Source: Paenibacillus lautus NBRC 15380
GTDB lineage: Bacteria > Bacillota > Bacilli > Paenibacillales > Paenibacillaceae
Direction: 5' to 3'
DNA: 64,000 nucleotides
NCBI RefSeq assembly: GCF_004000945.1
Contig: NZ_BIMF01000022.1
Span: forward strand, 47,050-111,049
A model generated the notes under the pieces. That model was not told where the DNA came from and searched no databases. It was given only the letters and a program-made list of their open reading frames with translations. Position 1 is the first letter of the stretch; each line of letters begins with the position of its first letter. Both the position numbers and the translations under genes were made by a program. Below are positions 43,702 to 53,454 of this stretch, piece after piece.

Positions 43702-46215
43702 TTAAGCGTTCTGTCCATGGCAGTGCTTATACTTCTTGCCGCTGCCGCAAGGGCATGCATCATTCCGGCCGATCTGTTCAGCCACTTGGACCGGACGCTT
43801 CTCGGCAGGTTCGCTGCTGCTGTTCGTGGAGACTTTGTTCTCGTCCACAACGGCTTGACGCTCCTGATTCGTCGCGATTTGGGCCTTCATGATGTACGTC
43901 GCAACTTCTTCCTGGATCGTCGCGATCATGGCATTAAACATCTCGAAGCCTTCGAATTGGTATTCTCGAAGCGGATCGGTACCGCCGTAAGCACGAAGGT
44001 GAATACCTTGACGCAATTGGTCCATTGCATCGATATGATCCATCCACTTGCTGTCCACCGCACGCAGGACGATAACTTTTTCAAATTCACGTACCATTTC
44101 TTCGCCGATGGCTTGCTCACGCTCTTCGTACTTCTTCATGACGCGATCGAAGATATACTCCGTAAGCTCTTCGGCTTCTTTACCCCACAGATCTTCGCGG
44201 GTAACGGCACCCTCGTCCAGCAGCTTGCTGTTCACGTAGTCTGCCACTTCCTGCAGTTCCCAGTTCTCCGGAATGTCATCGCTGCAGTGAGCCTGCACCA
44301 CACGATCAATGACCGGCTTGATCATCTCTACAACGATTTGCTTAATGTCTTGGGACTCCAAGATCTCACGGCGCTGCTTGTAGATGATCTCACGCTGCTG
44401 GTTCATGACGTCATCGTATTGAAGAACGACTTTACGCATATCGAAGTTGTTGCCTTCTACCCGCTTCTGCGCGGATTCAACCGCACGGGTAATCATTTTG
44501 CTCTCGATCGGCTGATCTTCTTCAAATCCAAGACGCTCCATCATATTCAGCACGTTGTCTGTACCAAAACGCTTCATCAGCTCATCGCCGAGGGACAGAT
44601 AGAACTGAGTTGACCCCGGGTCACCCTGACGACCGGCACGTCCACGCAGCTGGTTATCGATCCGGCGCGATTCGTGACGTTCAGTACCGATAATGTGAAG
44701 CCCGCCAATATCCTGTACGCCTTCACCAAGCAAAATATCCGTACCGCGTCCCGCCATATTCGTCGCGATCGTTACCGATCCCGGCTGACCGGCACGCGAG
44801 ATGATTTCCGCTTCCTCCGCATGGTACTTCGCATTCAGAACTTTATGCTGGACGCCTTTGCGCTTCAGCATTTCCGATAAACGCTCGGAGTTCTCGATGG
44901 AAACCGTACCCACCAGAATGGGCTGGTTCTTCTTATGGCGTTCCACGATCTCAGCTACAACCGCCTTAAACTTGCCCTCTTCGCTCTTGTAAACCACATC
45001 CGGCATGTCGATACGCTGATTCGGTTTGTTCGTAGGAATTTGCAGCACTTCAAGACCATAAATCTTCTTGAATTCTTCTTCCTCAGTTTTCGCCGTACCG
45101 GTCATACCTGCCAGCTTGCGATACATCCGGAAGTAGTTCTGGAAGGTGATTGTTGCAAGGGTCATGCTCTCGTTCTGAACCTCGATGCCTTCCTTCGCTT
45201 CAATCGCCTGGTGGAGACCGTCGCTGTAACGGCGTCCAGCCATTAGACGTCCCGTGAATTCGTCAACGATGACCACTTCATCGTCGGTAACGACATAATC
45301 CACATCGCGGCGCATGATGACATTCGCTTTCAGCGCTTGTACAATGTGGTGGTTCAAGGTTACGTGGTTATGGTCATACAGGTTGTCGATCCCGAAGGAA
45401 CGCTCCGCTAGGGCCACGCCTTTTTCGGTTAAGGCCACGGATTTGACCTTAATGTCTACCGTATAATCCTCTTCCGCAGTCAGACGCTTCACAAAACGGT
45501 CAGCTGCAAAATATAGCTCGGTCGATTTCTGAGCTTGTCCCGAAATGATGAGCGGCGTACGCGCTTCGTCAACCAGGATGGAGTCCACTTCGTCAATGAT
45601 ACAGAAATAAAGCGGACGCTGAACCATCTGCTCTTTGTAGAGGACCATGTTGTCCCGCAGATAGTCAAATCCGAACTCATTGTTCGTTCCGTACGTAATA
45701 TCACAAGCATACGCCTGCTGTTTATCCGGGTGTTCCATACCGCTCAGGTTAACCCCGACCGTCATTCCCAGGAAGTTATATATTTGCGCCATTTCTTGGC
45801 TGTCACGCTGTGCCAAATAATCATTGACGGTTACCACGTGAACACCTTTGCCAAGCAGGGCATTTAAGTAAACCGGCAGCGTACCTACAAGGGTCTTACC
45901 TTCACCGGTCTTCATCTCTGCAATTCTGCCTTCGTGGAGGGCCATTCCTCCGATCAGCTGCACGTCATAGTGACGCTTGCCGAGTGTCCGTCTGGAAGCT
46001 TCACGAACTGTCGCAAACGCTTCAGGAAGCAATTCCTCCAGCGTCTCACCTTTCTCGATCCGCGCACGGAACTCTTCGGTTTTGGCTTTCAGCTGCTCAT
46101 CGGAGAGCTTCTCAAAATCCGGTTCCATTTTGTTGATTACATCGACCGTCTTCATGAGACGTTTGACATCACGCTCGTTGGTGTCGCCGAAAATCTTTTT
46201 GACAAGTCCTAGCAT
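43702..46215 (-). CDS. secA: preprotein translocase ATPase SecA
   Basis: Motor (837 residues) that pushes preproteins through SecYEG. Walker A is MKTGEGKT (about 99-106), the DEVDSILVDEARTPL Walker B/DEAD region is present, and QLRGRAGRQGDPG is helicase motif VI. The C-terminal zinc motif CPCGSGKKYKHCHG, which binds SecB or ribosomes, is intact. The start at 46215 is chosen over 46269 because AAGGGG precedes it and MLGLVKKIFGDTNERD is the family start. It is upstream of prfB as in B. subtilis. Confidence 0.98.
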   Translation of the reverse strand: MLGLVKKIFGDTNERDVKRLMKTVDVINKMEPDFEKLSDEQLKAKTEEFRARIEKGETLEELLPEAFATVREASRRTLGKRHYDVQLIGGMALHEGRIAEMKTGEGKTLVGTLPVYLNALLGKGVHVVTVNDYLAQRDSQEMAQIYNFLGMTVGVNLSGMEHPDKQQAYACDITYGTNNEFGFDYLRDNMVLYKEQMVQRPLYFCIIDEVDSILVDEARTPLIISGQAQKSTELYFAADRFVKRLTAEEDYTVDIKVKSVALTEKGVALAERSFGIDNLYDHNHVTLNHHIVQALKANVIMRRDVDYVVTDDEVVIVDEFTGRLMAGRRYSDGLHQAIEAKEGIEVQNESMTLATITFQNYFRMYRKLAGMTGTAKTEEEEFKKIYGLEVLQIPTNKPNQRIDMPDVVYKSEEGKFKAVVAEIVERHKKNQPILVGTVSIENSERLSEMLKRKGVQHKVLNAKYHAEEAEIISRAGQPGSVTIATNMAGRGTDILLGEGVQDIGGLHIIGTERHESRRIDNQLRGRAGRQGDPGSTQFYLSLGDELMKRFGTDNVLNMMERLGFEEDQPIESKMITRAVESAQKRVEGNNFDMRKVVLQYDDVMNQQREIIYKQRREILESQDIKQIVVEMIKPVIDRVVQAHCSDDIPENWELQEVADYVNSKLLDEGAVTREDLWGKEAEELTEYIFDRVMKKYEEREQAIGEEMVREFEKVIVLRAVDSKWMDHIDAMDQLRQGIHLRAYGGTDPLREYQFEGFEMFNAMIATIQEEVATYIMKAQIATNQERQAVVDENKVSTNSSSEPAEKRPVQVAEQIGRNDACPCGSGKKYKHCHGQNA

Positions 46216-46931
46216 GGTTAACCCCTTTCGTGCAAAACAAGTGATAGAATCAACTTCATTAAATGCCAAAGGGTTAAATGATGAAATCGATTCATTGATT
46301 CCTTATGATGGTCCCATTTCATGCAGGCTAAAAAGCCCGTCCCATAAAATGAGGGTTTGCATAAATTGTAACAGTTTGTAAGGGATGCCGCAACAATATG
46401 TGTTATCACAAGAGATGTCTGTTACGTGAAGCCCTACTCTATGAGACGCGGGAAGGCTCAAAAAAGTTGCGTGGAGCATTTACCCAGCTCTCAACCATGG
46501 AAGTATATTCATTTCGTGAATGAAACTCTACATCTAAATGGGTGTGAAATATTCATCTCCCATTGTCCGAAAATAACAAAGACTCTGCCCCGGAACTATG
46601 GTTCAATCATGACTAAACCGAACGCTAATCCTCTTATAAAGGAAGTCCTTAAGACGTTGTACCTGAAGCTGTTTAAGAAACGGCACCGAAGCCCCCTATG
46701 AGCCATCTCATCTAAAACAGTGGTTGCACTATTCAGCATACTCCGATGGGTTTACCATCAAATACCACCGTCTTTACGATGCCTACCGCATCGAAAACGT
46801 ATATATCCAAATAAAGAGCCCCACCCGCTTACACGGATGAAGGCTCATCTTACATTTCAATTTCATTTACCGTTTTAAAATTCGAATCAGGTCCAGCTGC
46901 TTCTGCATTCCGCTTGGAATATCGCTAAAGC
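46216..46931. other. 716-base gap between secA and hpf
   Basis: It should hold the secA promoter, though no convincing -35/-10 pair was found. A plus-strand frame (about 46662-46840) reads SHLKQWLHYSAYSDGF and KYHRLYDAYRIENVYIQIK without a start and could be a decayed gene end. The hpf terminator lies at 46816-46846. Confidence 0.3.
46816..46846 (-). terminator. terminator of hpf
   Basis: Minus strand GAGCCTT...GGGGCTC with inner ATCCG/CGGGT pairing, then TTTATTT. Confidence 0.65.
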
Positions 46932-47495
46932 TTAGTCCCGCTCGATCAATCCGTACTTGCCGTCATCGCGCTTGTAAACGACATTTACTTCTTGTGTGTC
47001 AATGTTGGAAAATACAAAGAAATTATGGCCTACCATGTTCATCTGCAGGATCGCTTCTTCCACGTCCATTGGCTTCATGGTAAAACGTTTCGTACGGACA
47101 ACTTCGTAATTGTCCTCGTCATACTCGACTTGCTCTGCCTCCATCTGACTGGTTGCTGCTCCGTTCGCCGCAATGAGCGTCTTCAATCCGCCCTCTTGCT
47201 TGATCTTACGGTTCAGCTTGGTTTTGTGCTTGCGAATCTGACGTTCCAACTTGTCCACAACAGCGTCAATGGAAGCGTACATATCATCGCTTCGGTCTTC
47301 CGCACGCAGTACCACACCTGTGAGCGGAATGGTCACTTCCACTGTGTGCAATCCTCGAATGACATTCAGGGTGACATATCCTTCGGAGGTGGGGGGTGCA
47401 TCAAAATACTTATCTAGCCTGCTGAGTTTCTTGTCAACATAGTCCTTCAAAGCATCGGTCACTTCAATTTGTTGACCTCGGATAGTGAATTGCAT
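46932..47495 (-). CDS. hpf: ribosome hibernation promoting factor, long form
   Basis: Long HPF (187 residues) binds the small subunit and pairs two ribosomes as inactive 100S dimers in starvation. The N-terminal S30AE domain (about 1-100; IRGLHTVEVTIPL) is followed by a linker and the C-terminal dimerisation domain (about 125-185; MKPMDVEEAILQMNMVGHNF). The start at 47495 is supported by AAAGGAGGAG; the longer frame from 47573 has no ribosome site. B. subtilis yvyD lies at the same position between secA and the flagellar genes. Confidence 0.96.
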   Translation of the reverse strand: MQFTIRGQQIEVTDALKDYVDKKLSRLDKYFDAPPTSEGYVTLNVIRGLHTVEVTIPLTGVVLRAEDRSDDMYASIDAVVDKLERQIRKHKTKLNRKIKQEGGLKTLIAANGAATSQMEAEQVEYDEDNYEVVRTKRFTMKPMDVEEAILQMNMVGHNFFVFSNIDTQEVNVVYKRDDGKYGLIERD

Positions 47496-47596
47496 TGGGC
47501 ACTCCTCCTTTGCACCTTCATTATAGCATTTTGTTAAGGCTATGTAAAAAGTCAGAATTGTGAATTTTAGCACAATATTTATCGGAGGTCGGATAC

Positions 47597-47625
47597 AAAA
47601 AAAAGACCCCGGAAGTTCCGGAGTC
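47597..47625 (-). terminator. terminator of the cold-shock gene
   Basis: Minus strand GACTCCGGAA/TTCCGGGGTC stem followed by eight T. Confidence 0.85.
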
Positions 47626-47692
47626 TTGGGCTAGCGAATCTCGAATTGTTAACCATCTATACCGTTTATGTAGGTCGGCTGTGCCGGGATGA

Positions 47693-47890
47693 TTATAATT
47701 TGATTACGTTAGCTGCTTGCGGGCCACGAGCGCCTTCAACGATCTCGAATTCTACGGATTGTCCTTCTTCCAGAGTCTTGAAGCCCTCGGATTGGATCGC
47801 GGAGAAATGTACGAATACGTCGCCGCCGTCCTCAGTCTCGATGAAGCCATAACCTTTCTCTGCGTTGAACCATTTCACTTTACCTTGCAT
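47693..47890 (-). CDS. cold shock protein
   Basis: CspA/CspB-type RNA chaperone (65 residues, one cold-shock domain). The RNP1 motif KGYGFIE and RNP2 motif VFVHFS are intact. It binds single-stranded RNA or DNA and keeps transcripts unfolded in the cold or in growth transitions. Which paralogue (CspB, CspC or CspD) cannot be told from this short sequence. It is a single-gene transcript with a near-consensus promoter and a strong terminator. Confidence 0.95.
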   Translation of the reverse strand: MQGKVKWFNAEKGYGFIETEDGGDVFVHFSAIQSEGFKTLEEGQSVEFEIVEGARGPQAANVIKL

Positions 47891-47947
47891 GCACTAACAT
47901 TCCCTTCATTGTCAAATAAAGTGTGACACTAATTGTCCACATTTCCG

Positions 47948-47976
47948 ACTATAGCACCCGACTTATCCAGTGTCAA
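47948..47976 (-). promoter_or_regulatory. sigma-A promoter of the cold-shock gene
   Basis: Minus strand perfect -35 TTGACA (47976-47971), 17-nt spacer, -10 TATAGT (47953-47948). The 5' UTR is about 50 nt, shorter than in cspA of E. coli. Confidence 0.8.
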
Positions 47977-48216
47977 TTACCAAGGAAAAGGTTTTCTTTT
48001 GCAAAAAAACCGGAAAAATGTCGACTTGGCTTCAGGCCTGAGTTGGCGGGCACTGCAGAAATATGCTTTATCGATATTTACCCAGCAGGAGGGGGGTGAA
48101 ACATCTAATTGCCAATAAATCTGCGCCATCCGACCATCACCTGCCACTGAAAAATCCGTCTCCTGGAAAAAGGAACATTCTTCAAGGAAATTGAAGAGTC
48201 TGTACCTTTTTTGCTG

Positions 48217-48501
48217 TATAATCAAGATATCATGAAAAGCAGGTGAGAGTGGATGAGACGCTGACTATATCTACGTCTCATCCGCTACAATCCTTTCCGC
48301 AGGTAAATCGGTTCTAGGATTTTCGGAACTTGTGCAATCCGGGATTCAGTTTAATGCTGCATTAGTTTGTTGAGAATACTTGCTTATGTTCCACCTTAAA
48401 ATCGTGGAACGCGTCTACTTAATGAAACTGGGAGGAAATGACCTCCTCGAAAAGAATATTTAGAGTATAGACCATAGAATTATAGCTCAACAGGAGGATA
48501 T
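48217..48501 (+). promoter_or_regulatory. structured leader of the glycosyltransferase gene
   Basis: A TATAAT at 48217-48222 is a likely -10 (TTGAAG lies 20 nt upstream, too far to be convincing). The leader holds three hairpins: GGATGAGACG/CGTCTCATCC (48251-48283), GTTCCAC/GTGGAAC (48388-48410) and GGAGG-AAATGA-CCTCC (48431-48446). CCTCCT (48442-48447) could instead pair with the Shine-Dalgarno AGGAGG (48492-48497), so two folds exclude each other. Confidence 0.4.
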
Positions 48502-50430
48502 ATGGAGAATTTGATTTCATTGTGCATGATCGTAAAAGACGAGGAAAAGGTGATTTCACGCTGTTTAGATAGCGTACAAGGACTTGTCGATGAGATCATC
48601 ATTATTGATACCGGTTCCGTTGATAATACAAAGACAGTCGCTCGAAGGTATACTAACCATGTCTATGACTTTGAATGGATCAACGATTTTTCTGCCGCCA
48701 GAAATGAATCATTACGTTATGCCACCGGAAAATGGATATTGGTACTAGATGCAGATGAATACATGAACTCATCCGATATCGAGGGATTAATAACCGACCT
48801 GCGGGCAACTCCCACTGACAAAGATTCTCTTAAGTCATTCATGCTGCCTATCCATAATTTTACCGGACAAACCGTTGATCCCTCCAGAGTAATGATCTCG
48901 CAAGGGGCTCGAATATTCGAGAATCAAAAAGGGATATACTTCAGCAACCCTATTCACGAGCAAGTCACCTCGGATCACCGTAAAATTACATTTAATAATC
49001 TCCCTTATCCGATCTTTCACGACGGATACACAGAAATACGAGTCGAGAGTCACAACAAGACAGAGCGCAACCTGTCCATTCTAGAGTCTATGAAGACAGA
49101 AGAAAAACTTCGCGACCCTTACTTTTGTTTTATATTGGGAAATGCCTGTACGAGCGACAATCAACTGGAAAGAGCCATCCAGCTTTATCGAACAAGTATT
49201 GCTTCGAGCGCTCCTAGTCATTCATGGTATGTCCATCTGCTAGATAACTTAATTTCCACTGAAATAAAATTAAATAATTATGTCGAGGCATACCATCTCA
49301 TTCTACAGGCAATGACAGAATACCCCGAAATTTCCGATTATTATTGCCATCTTGGTATTCTTTACGAACAATTCGGGATGTTTCAACAAGCTATCAATAA
49401 TTTCGAACAAGCTTTAGCCCTCGCCGAAATGGCGGTCCGTCAAAATCGTCCCTATTGGAATGTTCAACCTTCCTACGGTTCTACAGTTCCGCTGCAAATG
49501 TTGTTCAATTTGCATGTTCAATTAGGAAACAAGACGGACGCTGTTCGATACGGTGTCCAATTGCTTCAAATTCAGCCTAAAAACTATACGGTTCTGCAAC
49601 AAGTATGGGAGCTGCTTATCCAGGCTGAGCAAGACGAAGAAGCCATTATCCGGTTGTTTCAAACGGTTTATCCTAATCCTACAGCCATTGAATACGCCGC
49701 CTTATTTCTCGTTGCACTACGAACCGGCTCTCGATCGCTAAGTTCATATTATCATAAGAAACTGGTAATAGATGTTTCTCCTAATGATGCTTTGACCTAT
49801 CATTTACTACAACATGAAGAAAAACCGTTCAAACTTACGATTGATATGAAGTTAGATGCTTCTATAGCCTTAATGGCCGCCGTTCTATATAATGATCCAC
49901 AATATTTAACAGCTATTACTGAATACCGGGATTCTGCACTAGAGCTTTGGACCCATCACAATGCTCTTCTAGCAAGTCCGGATATTCCTCCTCAATTAAC
50001 GGATGCCGCATCTGAGTTGCTTGCTAAGACACTTTTCATTTTATTAAGATATTCATATAACGACATTTATTTTCACTGGCTTCAGTCGATGGCAACCGCA
50101 GATACAATTAATATACTTGCTAATCTAATGTACGAATATGGCTACTATGAACCAGCAGTTGAATTGTATGCGATTCTATTGGATAATGAGGCATTATCTA
50201 CGAAAGGTATGGTTAATATAGGACAATGGTATTTTATCAGTAATAATTCTGATGATGGCTATTTGTTCGTAAATACTGCGTTTGATCATGAAGAAGATTC
50301 ATCTATAATTGGCTGGGTTTTTAACTATTGTTCCAAAAACCAATATGAACAGTTTCTTAAACGTTATCTCGAAGCTTTTCCTAACTTTATTAATCTTCCA
50401 TTCTTGATACAACCAGCAAAGAATTTATAG
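48502..50430 (+). CDS. TPR glycosyltransferase (family 2), possible flagellin glycosylation
   Basis: This 642-residue protein has an N-terminal GT-A glycosyltransferase domain (about 5-230) with the start CMIVKDEEKVISRCLDS, IIDTGSVDNT and a DxD-type metal site (Asp83, Asp85 in LDADEY). TPR-like helical repeats follow (about 215-400), then a further helical region. GT2-TPR enzymes act on proteins or cell-surface glycans. Lying between hpf and the flagellin cluster, flagellin is a reasonable acceptor, but this is inference. The gene is visibly more AT-rich than the rest of the window, which suggests acquisition. AGGAGG stands 4 nt before the ATG. Confidence 0.78.
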   Translation: MENLISLCMIVKDEEKVISRCLDSVQGLVDEIIIIDTGSVDNTKTVARRYTNHVYDFEWINDFSAARNESLRYATGKWILVLDADEYMNSSDIEGLITDLRATPTDKDSLKSFMLPIHNFTGQTVDPSRVMISQGARIFENQKGIYFSNPIHEQVTSDHRKITFNNLPYPIFHDGYTEIRVESHNKTERNLSILESMKTEEKLRDPYFCFILGNACTSDNQLERAIQLYRTSIASSAPSHSWYVHLLDNLISTEIKLNNYVEAYHLILQAMTEYPEISDYYCHLGILYEQFGMFQQAINNFEQALALAEMAVRQNRPYWNVQPSYGSTVPLQMLFNLHVQLGNKTDAVRYGVQLLQIQPKNYTVLQQVWELLIQAEQDEEAIIRLFQTVYPNPTAIEYAALFLVALRTGSRSLSSYYHKKLVIDVSPNDALTYHLLQHEEKPFKLTIDMKLDASIALMAAVLYNDPQYLTAITEYRDSALELWTHHNALLASPDIPPQLTDAASELLAKTLFILLRYSYNDIYFHWLQSMATADTINILANLMYEYGYYEPAVELYAILLDNEALSTKGMVNIGQWYFISNNSDDGYLFVNTAFDHEEDSSIIGWVFNYCSKNQYEQFLKRYLEAFPNFINLPFLIQPAKNL

Positions 50431-50442
50431 TACCACCGAACA

Positions 50443-50484
50443 AAGAAGATCGGGTTGAGGTATTTACCTCAACCCGATCTTCTT
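50443..50484. terminator. bidirectional terminator, perfect 19-bp stem
   Basis: Left arm 50443-50461, loop ATTT, right arm 50466-50484. It separates the convergent glycosyltransferase and vWA/IPT genes. Confidence 0.8.
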
Positions 50485-50497
50485 GTGTTGTACGTTA

Positions 50498-53404
50498 TTA
50501 ATTATAAGTGTAAGTGACTGTATTGCTCTCGAGCGTATCTGGATTTACAACCCTCACTAAAACTTCACCTGTGTTGCCGGTTGGAACTGTAACTCGGATT
50601 GTAGTCGAACTTGTGTATACGACAGTAGTCGCTTCTACAGATCCGAAATACACTTTTGGTTTATTCTTAAAGTTTGTTCCATAAATGTATACGACGTTGC
50701 CTGCTTTGCCTGTTACAGAAGAAAGACTGGTAATAACTGGAGCAGCTGCGGCCGGAAGATCAGTATAAGTAAATGCAAAGGTAGCTGATTGCCCACTCGA
50801 CAAGCTCACAACTAATGGCACTTGTCCCACCGTTGAGCTAGCCGGCACTGTCACTCTTAAACTAGTTGAGTTTACATAAGCAGTGGTTGCATTGACACCA
50901 TTAATACTTACGGCAGCGGATGTATCGAAATTGTTGCCGTTAACATAGATTGTCGCCCCGCCTGCACGGCTTGCACTTGCAGGAGAAATGCTAGTGATCT
51001 CCGGCAAGATTGGTAAGTACTCAAATCCGCCTGCCAATGTTTCCGTTCCGCCATCCTTATTCGTAACAGTAACATCAACAACTCCTGTCGTTGCTGTTGC
51101 TGGGACAACTATTTTAAGCTGGCCCGAATTAATATATGTTACACTAGCATTTGTTCCACCGAGGGTTACAGTTGCGCCACCACTAAAATTTTCACCGTCG
51201 ATATACGCAATGTATCCACCTTTGATGGATCCCTGATTTGGGGTTACAGCTGTAATATTAGGGTCAGAGATGATTGGCATCGTATATTCATATCCTTCTT
51301 GTAACAACGCAGATTGATCATTATTCGATACTATAACATCAACTTTACCTGCCATTGTAACAGCTGGTACAGTTAGGCGGAGGGTTGTTGAGTTCACATA
51401 AGTCGCATTGACGTCATTTGTACCAAACGTAACTTTAGTTACGCCATTTACGAAATTGGTGCCGTTAACATATACCGTATTCCCGCCTGTTATCAAACCC
51501 GTATTCGGTGTTACTGATGTGATCGTAGGTGTCGGATAAACAATTGCGTTATAAGTATAGCTTTGTGATTTTGTGTACACTGCTCCTTCAGCAGTACGAA
51601 CGGAAACATCTACTGTTCCTGCTGCATCGCCTGCCGGAACAGTCACCCTCAATTGAGTTGCCGATACATACGAGGTTGATGCATCTTTTGAACCAATAAC
51701 AACTTTCATACCGCTTTTAAAGTTTTTACCGTTCACATAAATCGTATTTCCACCTGTTACCACACCATTGTCAGGTGAAATCGAAACGATTTCCGGATCT
51801 GTTGATGGAGGAGCATCATAGGTAAACCCTCCTGTCACAGTAACGGTAGTTCCATCCGGATTCGTAAGCGTAACGTCAACTGGACCTGCCTCTGCGCCAA
51901 TCGGGGATTTGACAGAAATTTGATCGGATCCATAGTAATAGAAGAGTGGAGCCGTTTTATCGCCAAATTTCACAGTCAGGCCACTCATGAAATACTGTCC
52001 CTTAATCGAAACGATCGTTCCACCTACAAGCGGTCCATTAGCGGGAATTATAGAAGTAATAATCGGATCAGTCTTATATTGATATTGCGCTTTCGCAACT
52101 TGATTATCTGGGTTTGTTACACTTACATCTACCATCCCTTGCTTCCCTGCAGGCACGGTTGCCGTAATTTCAGTGCTGCTGACAAAAGCTACATTTGTAG
52201 CTGCAGTAGAGCCAAATTTCACTGTTGCTCCAGACACGAAATTTTGACCTGTAATGGTAACTGTCTCACCGCCGTTCGGATGTCCGAAAGGTTCTGTTAC
52301 AGCGGTTATTACTGGTGCTGGCAGTTTAACCGTAACATTAACGCTTGGAATGCTCTTCGTCCGGTTAGCTCCAGCATAATCTTTGTAAGTAATGCTTGAG
52401 GCATTCAACGAAGCCGGGAAAGTGCCCGCTTTCATTTTATCGACTGGACGAATTTTGTACTTGAATGTTAATGCGCTATTTTTCAATTCATTGAATTTCC
52501 ATGTCAATGTGTTGCCTGTCACCGTAGGTTTAGGAATATTATCCTCGAAGGATCCAGGTACAATCTCAAAATCGTTACCAACTATATCTGTCACAGTAAC
52601 ATCATAAGCGCTCGCCATGCCAATTTCTTTAACGATAGCTGCATAAATTTGGTTAAGTCCATTTGAACCAAGAACAAAGTGATGATGAGTTGCAGTTGTA
52701 GCCATATTTTTCATAAGGACGTTCGGAGCACTAGTAATAGGATCTTCGTTAGGATTCAGAAGAGCAATTGTATAGAATATAACCCCTGCATCCTTTGCAG
52801 CTTGTGCCCTCTGAAGCGCGTAATCAAACGGATCAGTGTTCTTCGGCGATTCTGTCGCCGCTCCATCCGTCATCAGTACAATTACCGGCTGAGCTTCTGT
52901 ACGGTGGTCAGCCAGCAATGCGACCGCTGCATCGATTGCATTCCCTGTAGCGGTTCCTCCGCCAGAATTAATTGTATTAATGTAGGACTTCGCTGCATCT
53001 TTATCCACCGTGAATGGAAATGAACTTGCGGAGGAGGAGAAATCAACAACCGCTACTCTATGTTTAGTCATATCCATTAGATCGACGAACCCTTTTGCCG
53101 CTTCTTTAGCATTCGTCATTTTGTCTTCCCCATTATTAGGGCCATACGTTGGGGCCATACTGCCCGATTTGTCAATAATAAGTACAACGTCATTAGGCAT
53201 GACCACATTAGCAGGCGGAGTTCCTGTAATGTTGAGCGCAATTTCCGTTTCCTCTTGTGTTGTGATTTTTGTTGGATTTGCTGATTTGGTAACCGTTACA
53301 TAATCATTGATCGCAGCCTCCCCTTGTTGCGGAGCGGCGATTAATCCATATAACGCGAACCACACAGCGAAGATGATCGTGAAGCATTGTTTAAACTTCT
53401 TCAT
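50498..53404 (-). CDS. secreted vWA protein with seven IPT/TIG repeats
   Basis: Large surface protein of 968 residues. A signal peptide (about 1-31) is followed by a von Willebrand A domain (about 70-265) with an intact metal-ion site, Asp78-x-Ser80-x-Ser82 in IIDKSGSM. A small beta domain (about 268-372) and seven IPT/TIG immunoglobulin-like repeats of 80-90 residues run to the C terminus; each opens with a P-x-I-T-S-V-x-P-type line and a GG-x-x-x-Y-V-x-G-x-N-F core. There is no sortase signal or SLH domain, so attachment is unclear. It lies 50 nt downstream of fliT in the same direction and could be transcribed with the flagellar genes. An adhesin or filament-associated role is inferred. 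Confidence 0.85.
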   Translation of the reverse strand: MKKFKQCFTIIFAVWFALYGLIAAPQQGEAAINDYVTVTKSANPTKITTQEETEIALNITGTPPANVVMPNDVVLIIDKSGSMAPTYGPNNGEDKMTNAKEAAKGFVDLMDMTKHRVAVVDFSSSASSFPFTVDKDAAKSYINTINSGGGTATGNAIDAAVALLADHRTEAQPVIVLMTDGAATESPKNTDPFDYALQRAQAAKDAGVIFYTIALLNPNEDPITSAPNVLMKNMATTATHHHFVLGSNGLNQIYAAIVKEIGMASAYDVTVTDIVGNDFEIVPGSFEDNIPKPTVTGNTLTWKFNELKNSALTFKYKIRPVDKMKAGTFPASLNASSITYKDYAGANRTKSIPSVNVTVKLPAPVITAVTEPFGHPNGGETVTITGQNFVSGATVKFGSTAATNVAFVSSTEITATVPAGKQGMVDVSVTNPDNQVAKAQYQYKTDPIITSIIPANGPLVGGTIVSIKGQYFMSGLTVKFGDKTAPLFYYYGSDQISVKSPIGAEAGPVDVTLTNPDGTTVTVTGGFTYDAPPSTDPEIVSISPDNGVVTGGNTIYVNGKNFKSGMKVVIGSKDASTSYVSATQLRVTVPAGDAAGTVDVSVRTAEGAVYTKSQSYTYNAIVYPTPTITSVTPNTGLITGGNTVYVNGTNFVNGVTKVTFGTNDVNATYVNSTTLRLTVPAVTMAGKVDVIVSNNDQSALLQEGYEYTMPIISDPNITAVTPNQGSIKGGYIAYIDGENFSGGATVTLGGTNASVTYINSGQLKIVVPATATTGVVDVTVTNKDGGTETLAGGFEYLPILPEITSISPASASRAGGATIYVNGNNFDTSAAVSINGVNATTAYVNSTSLRVTVPASSTVGQVPLVVSLSSGQSATFAFTYTDLPAAAAPVITSLSSVTGKAGNVVYIYGTNFKNKPKVYFGSVEATTVVYTSSTTIRVTVPTGNTGEVLVRVVNPDTLESNTVTYTYN

Positions 53405-53454
53405 AGGCTTTTCTCCTCTATTAAAAAAGTAATAGCAAACGGTTCGATGTTTAC

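Noticed and set aside
46426..46701. 91-codon plus-strand frame between secA and hpf
   Set aside because: No Shine-Dalgarno and no recognisable fold. It is mentioned only as part of a possible decayed gene end.
47977..48225. 82-codon minus-strand frame upstream of the csp promoter
   Set aside because: It overlaps a likely -10 element and has no ribosome site or family resemblance.
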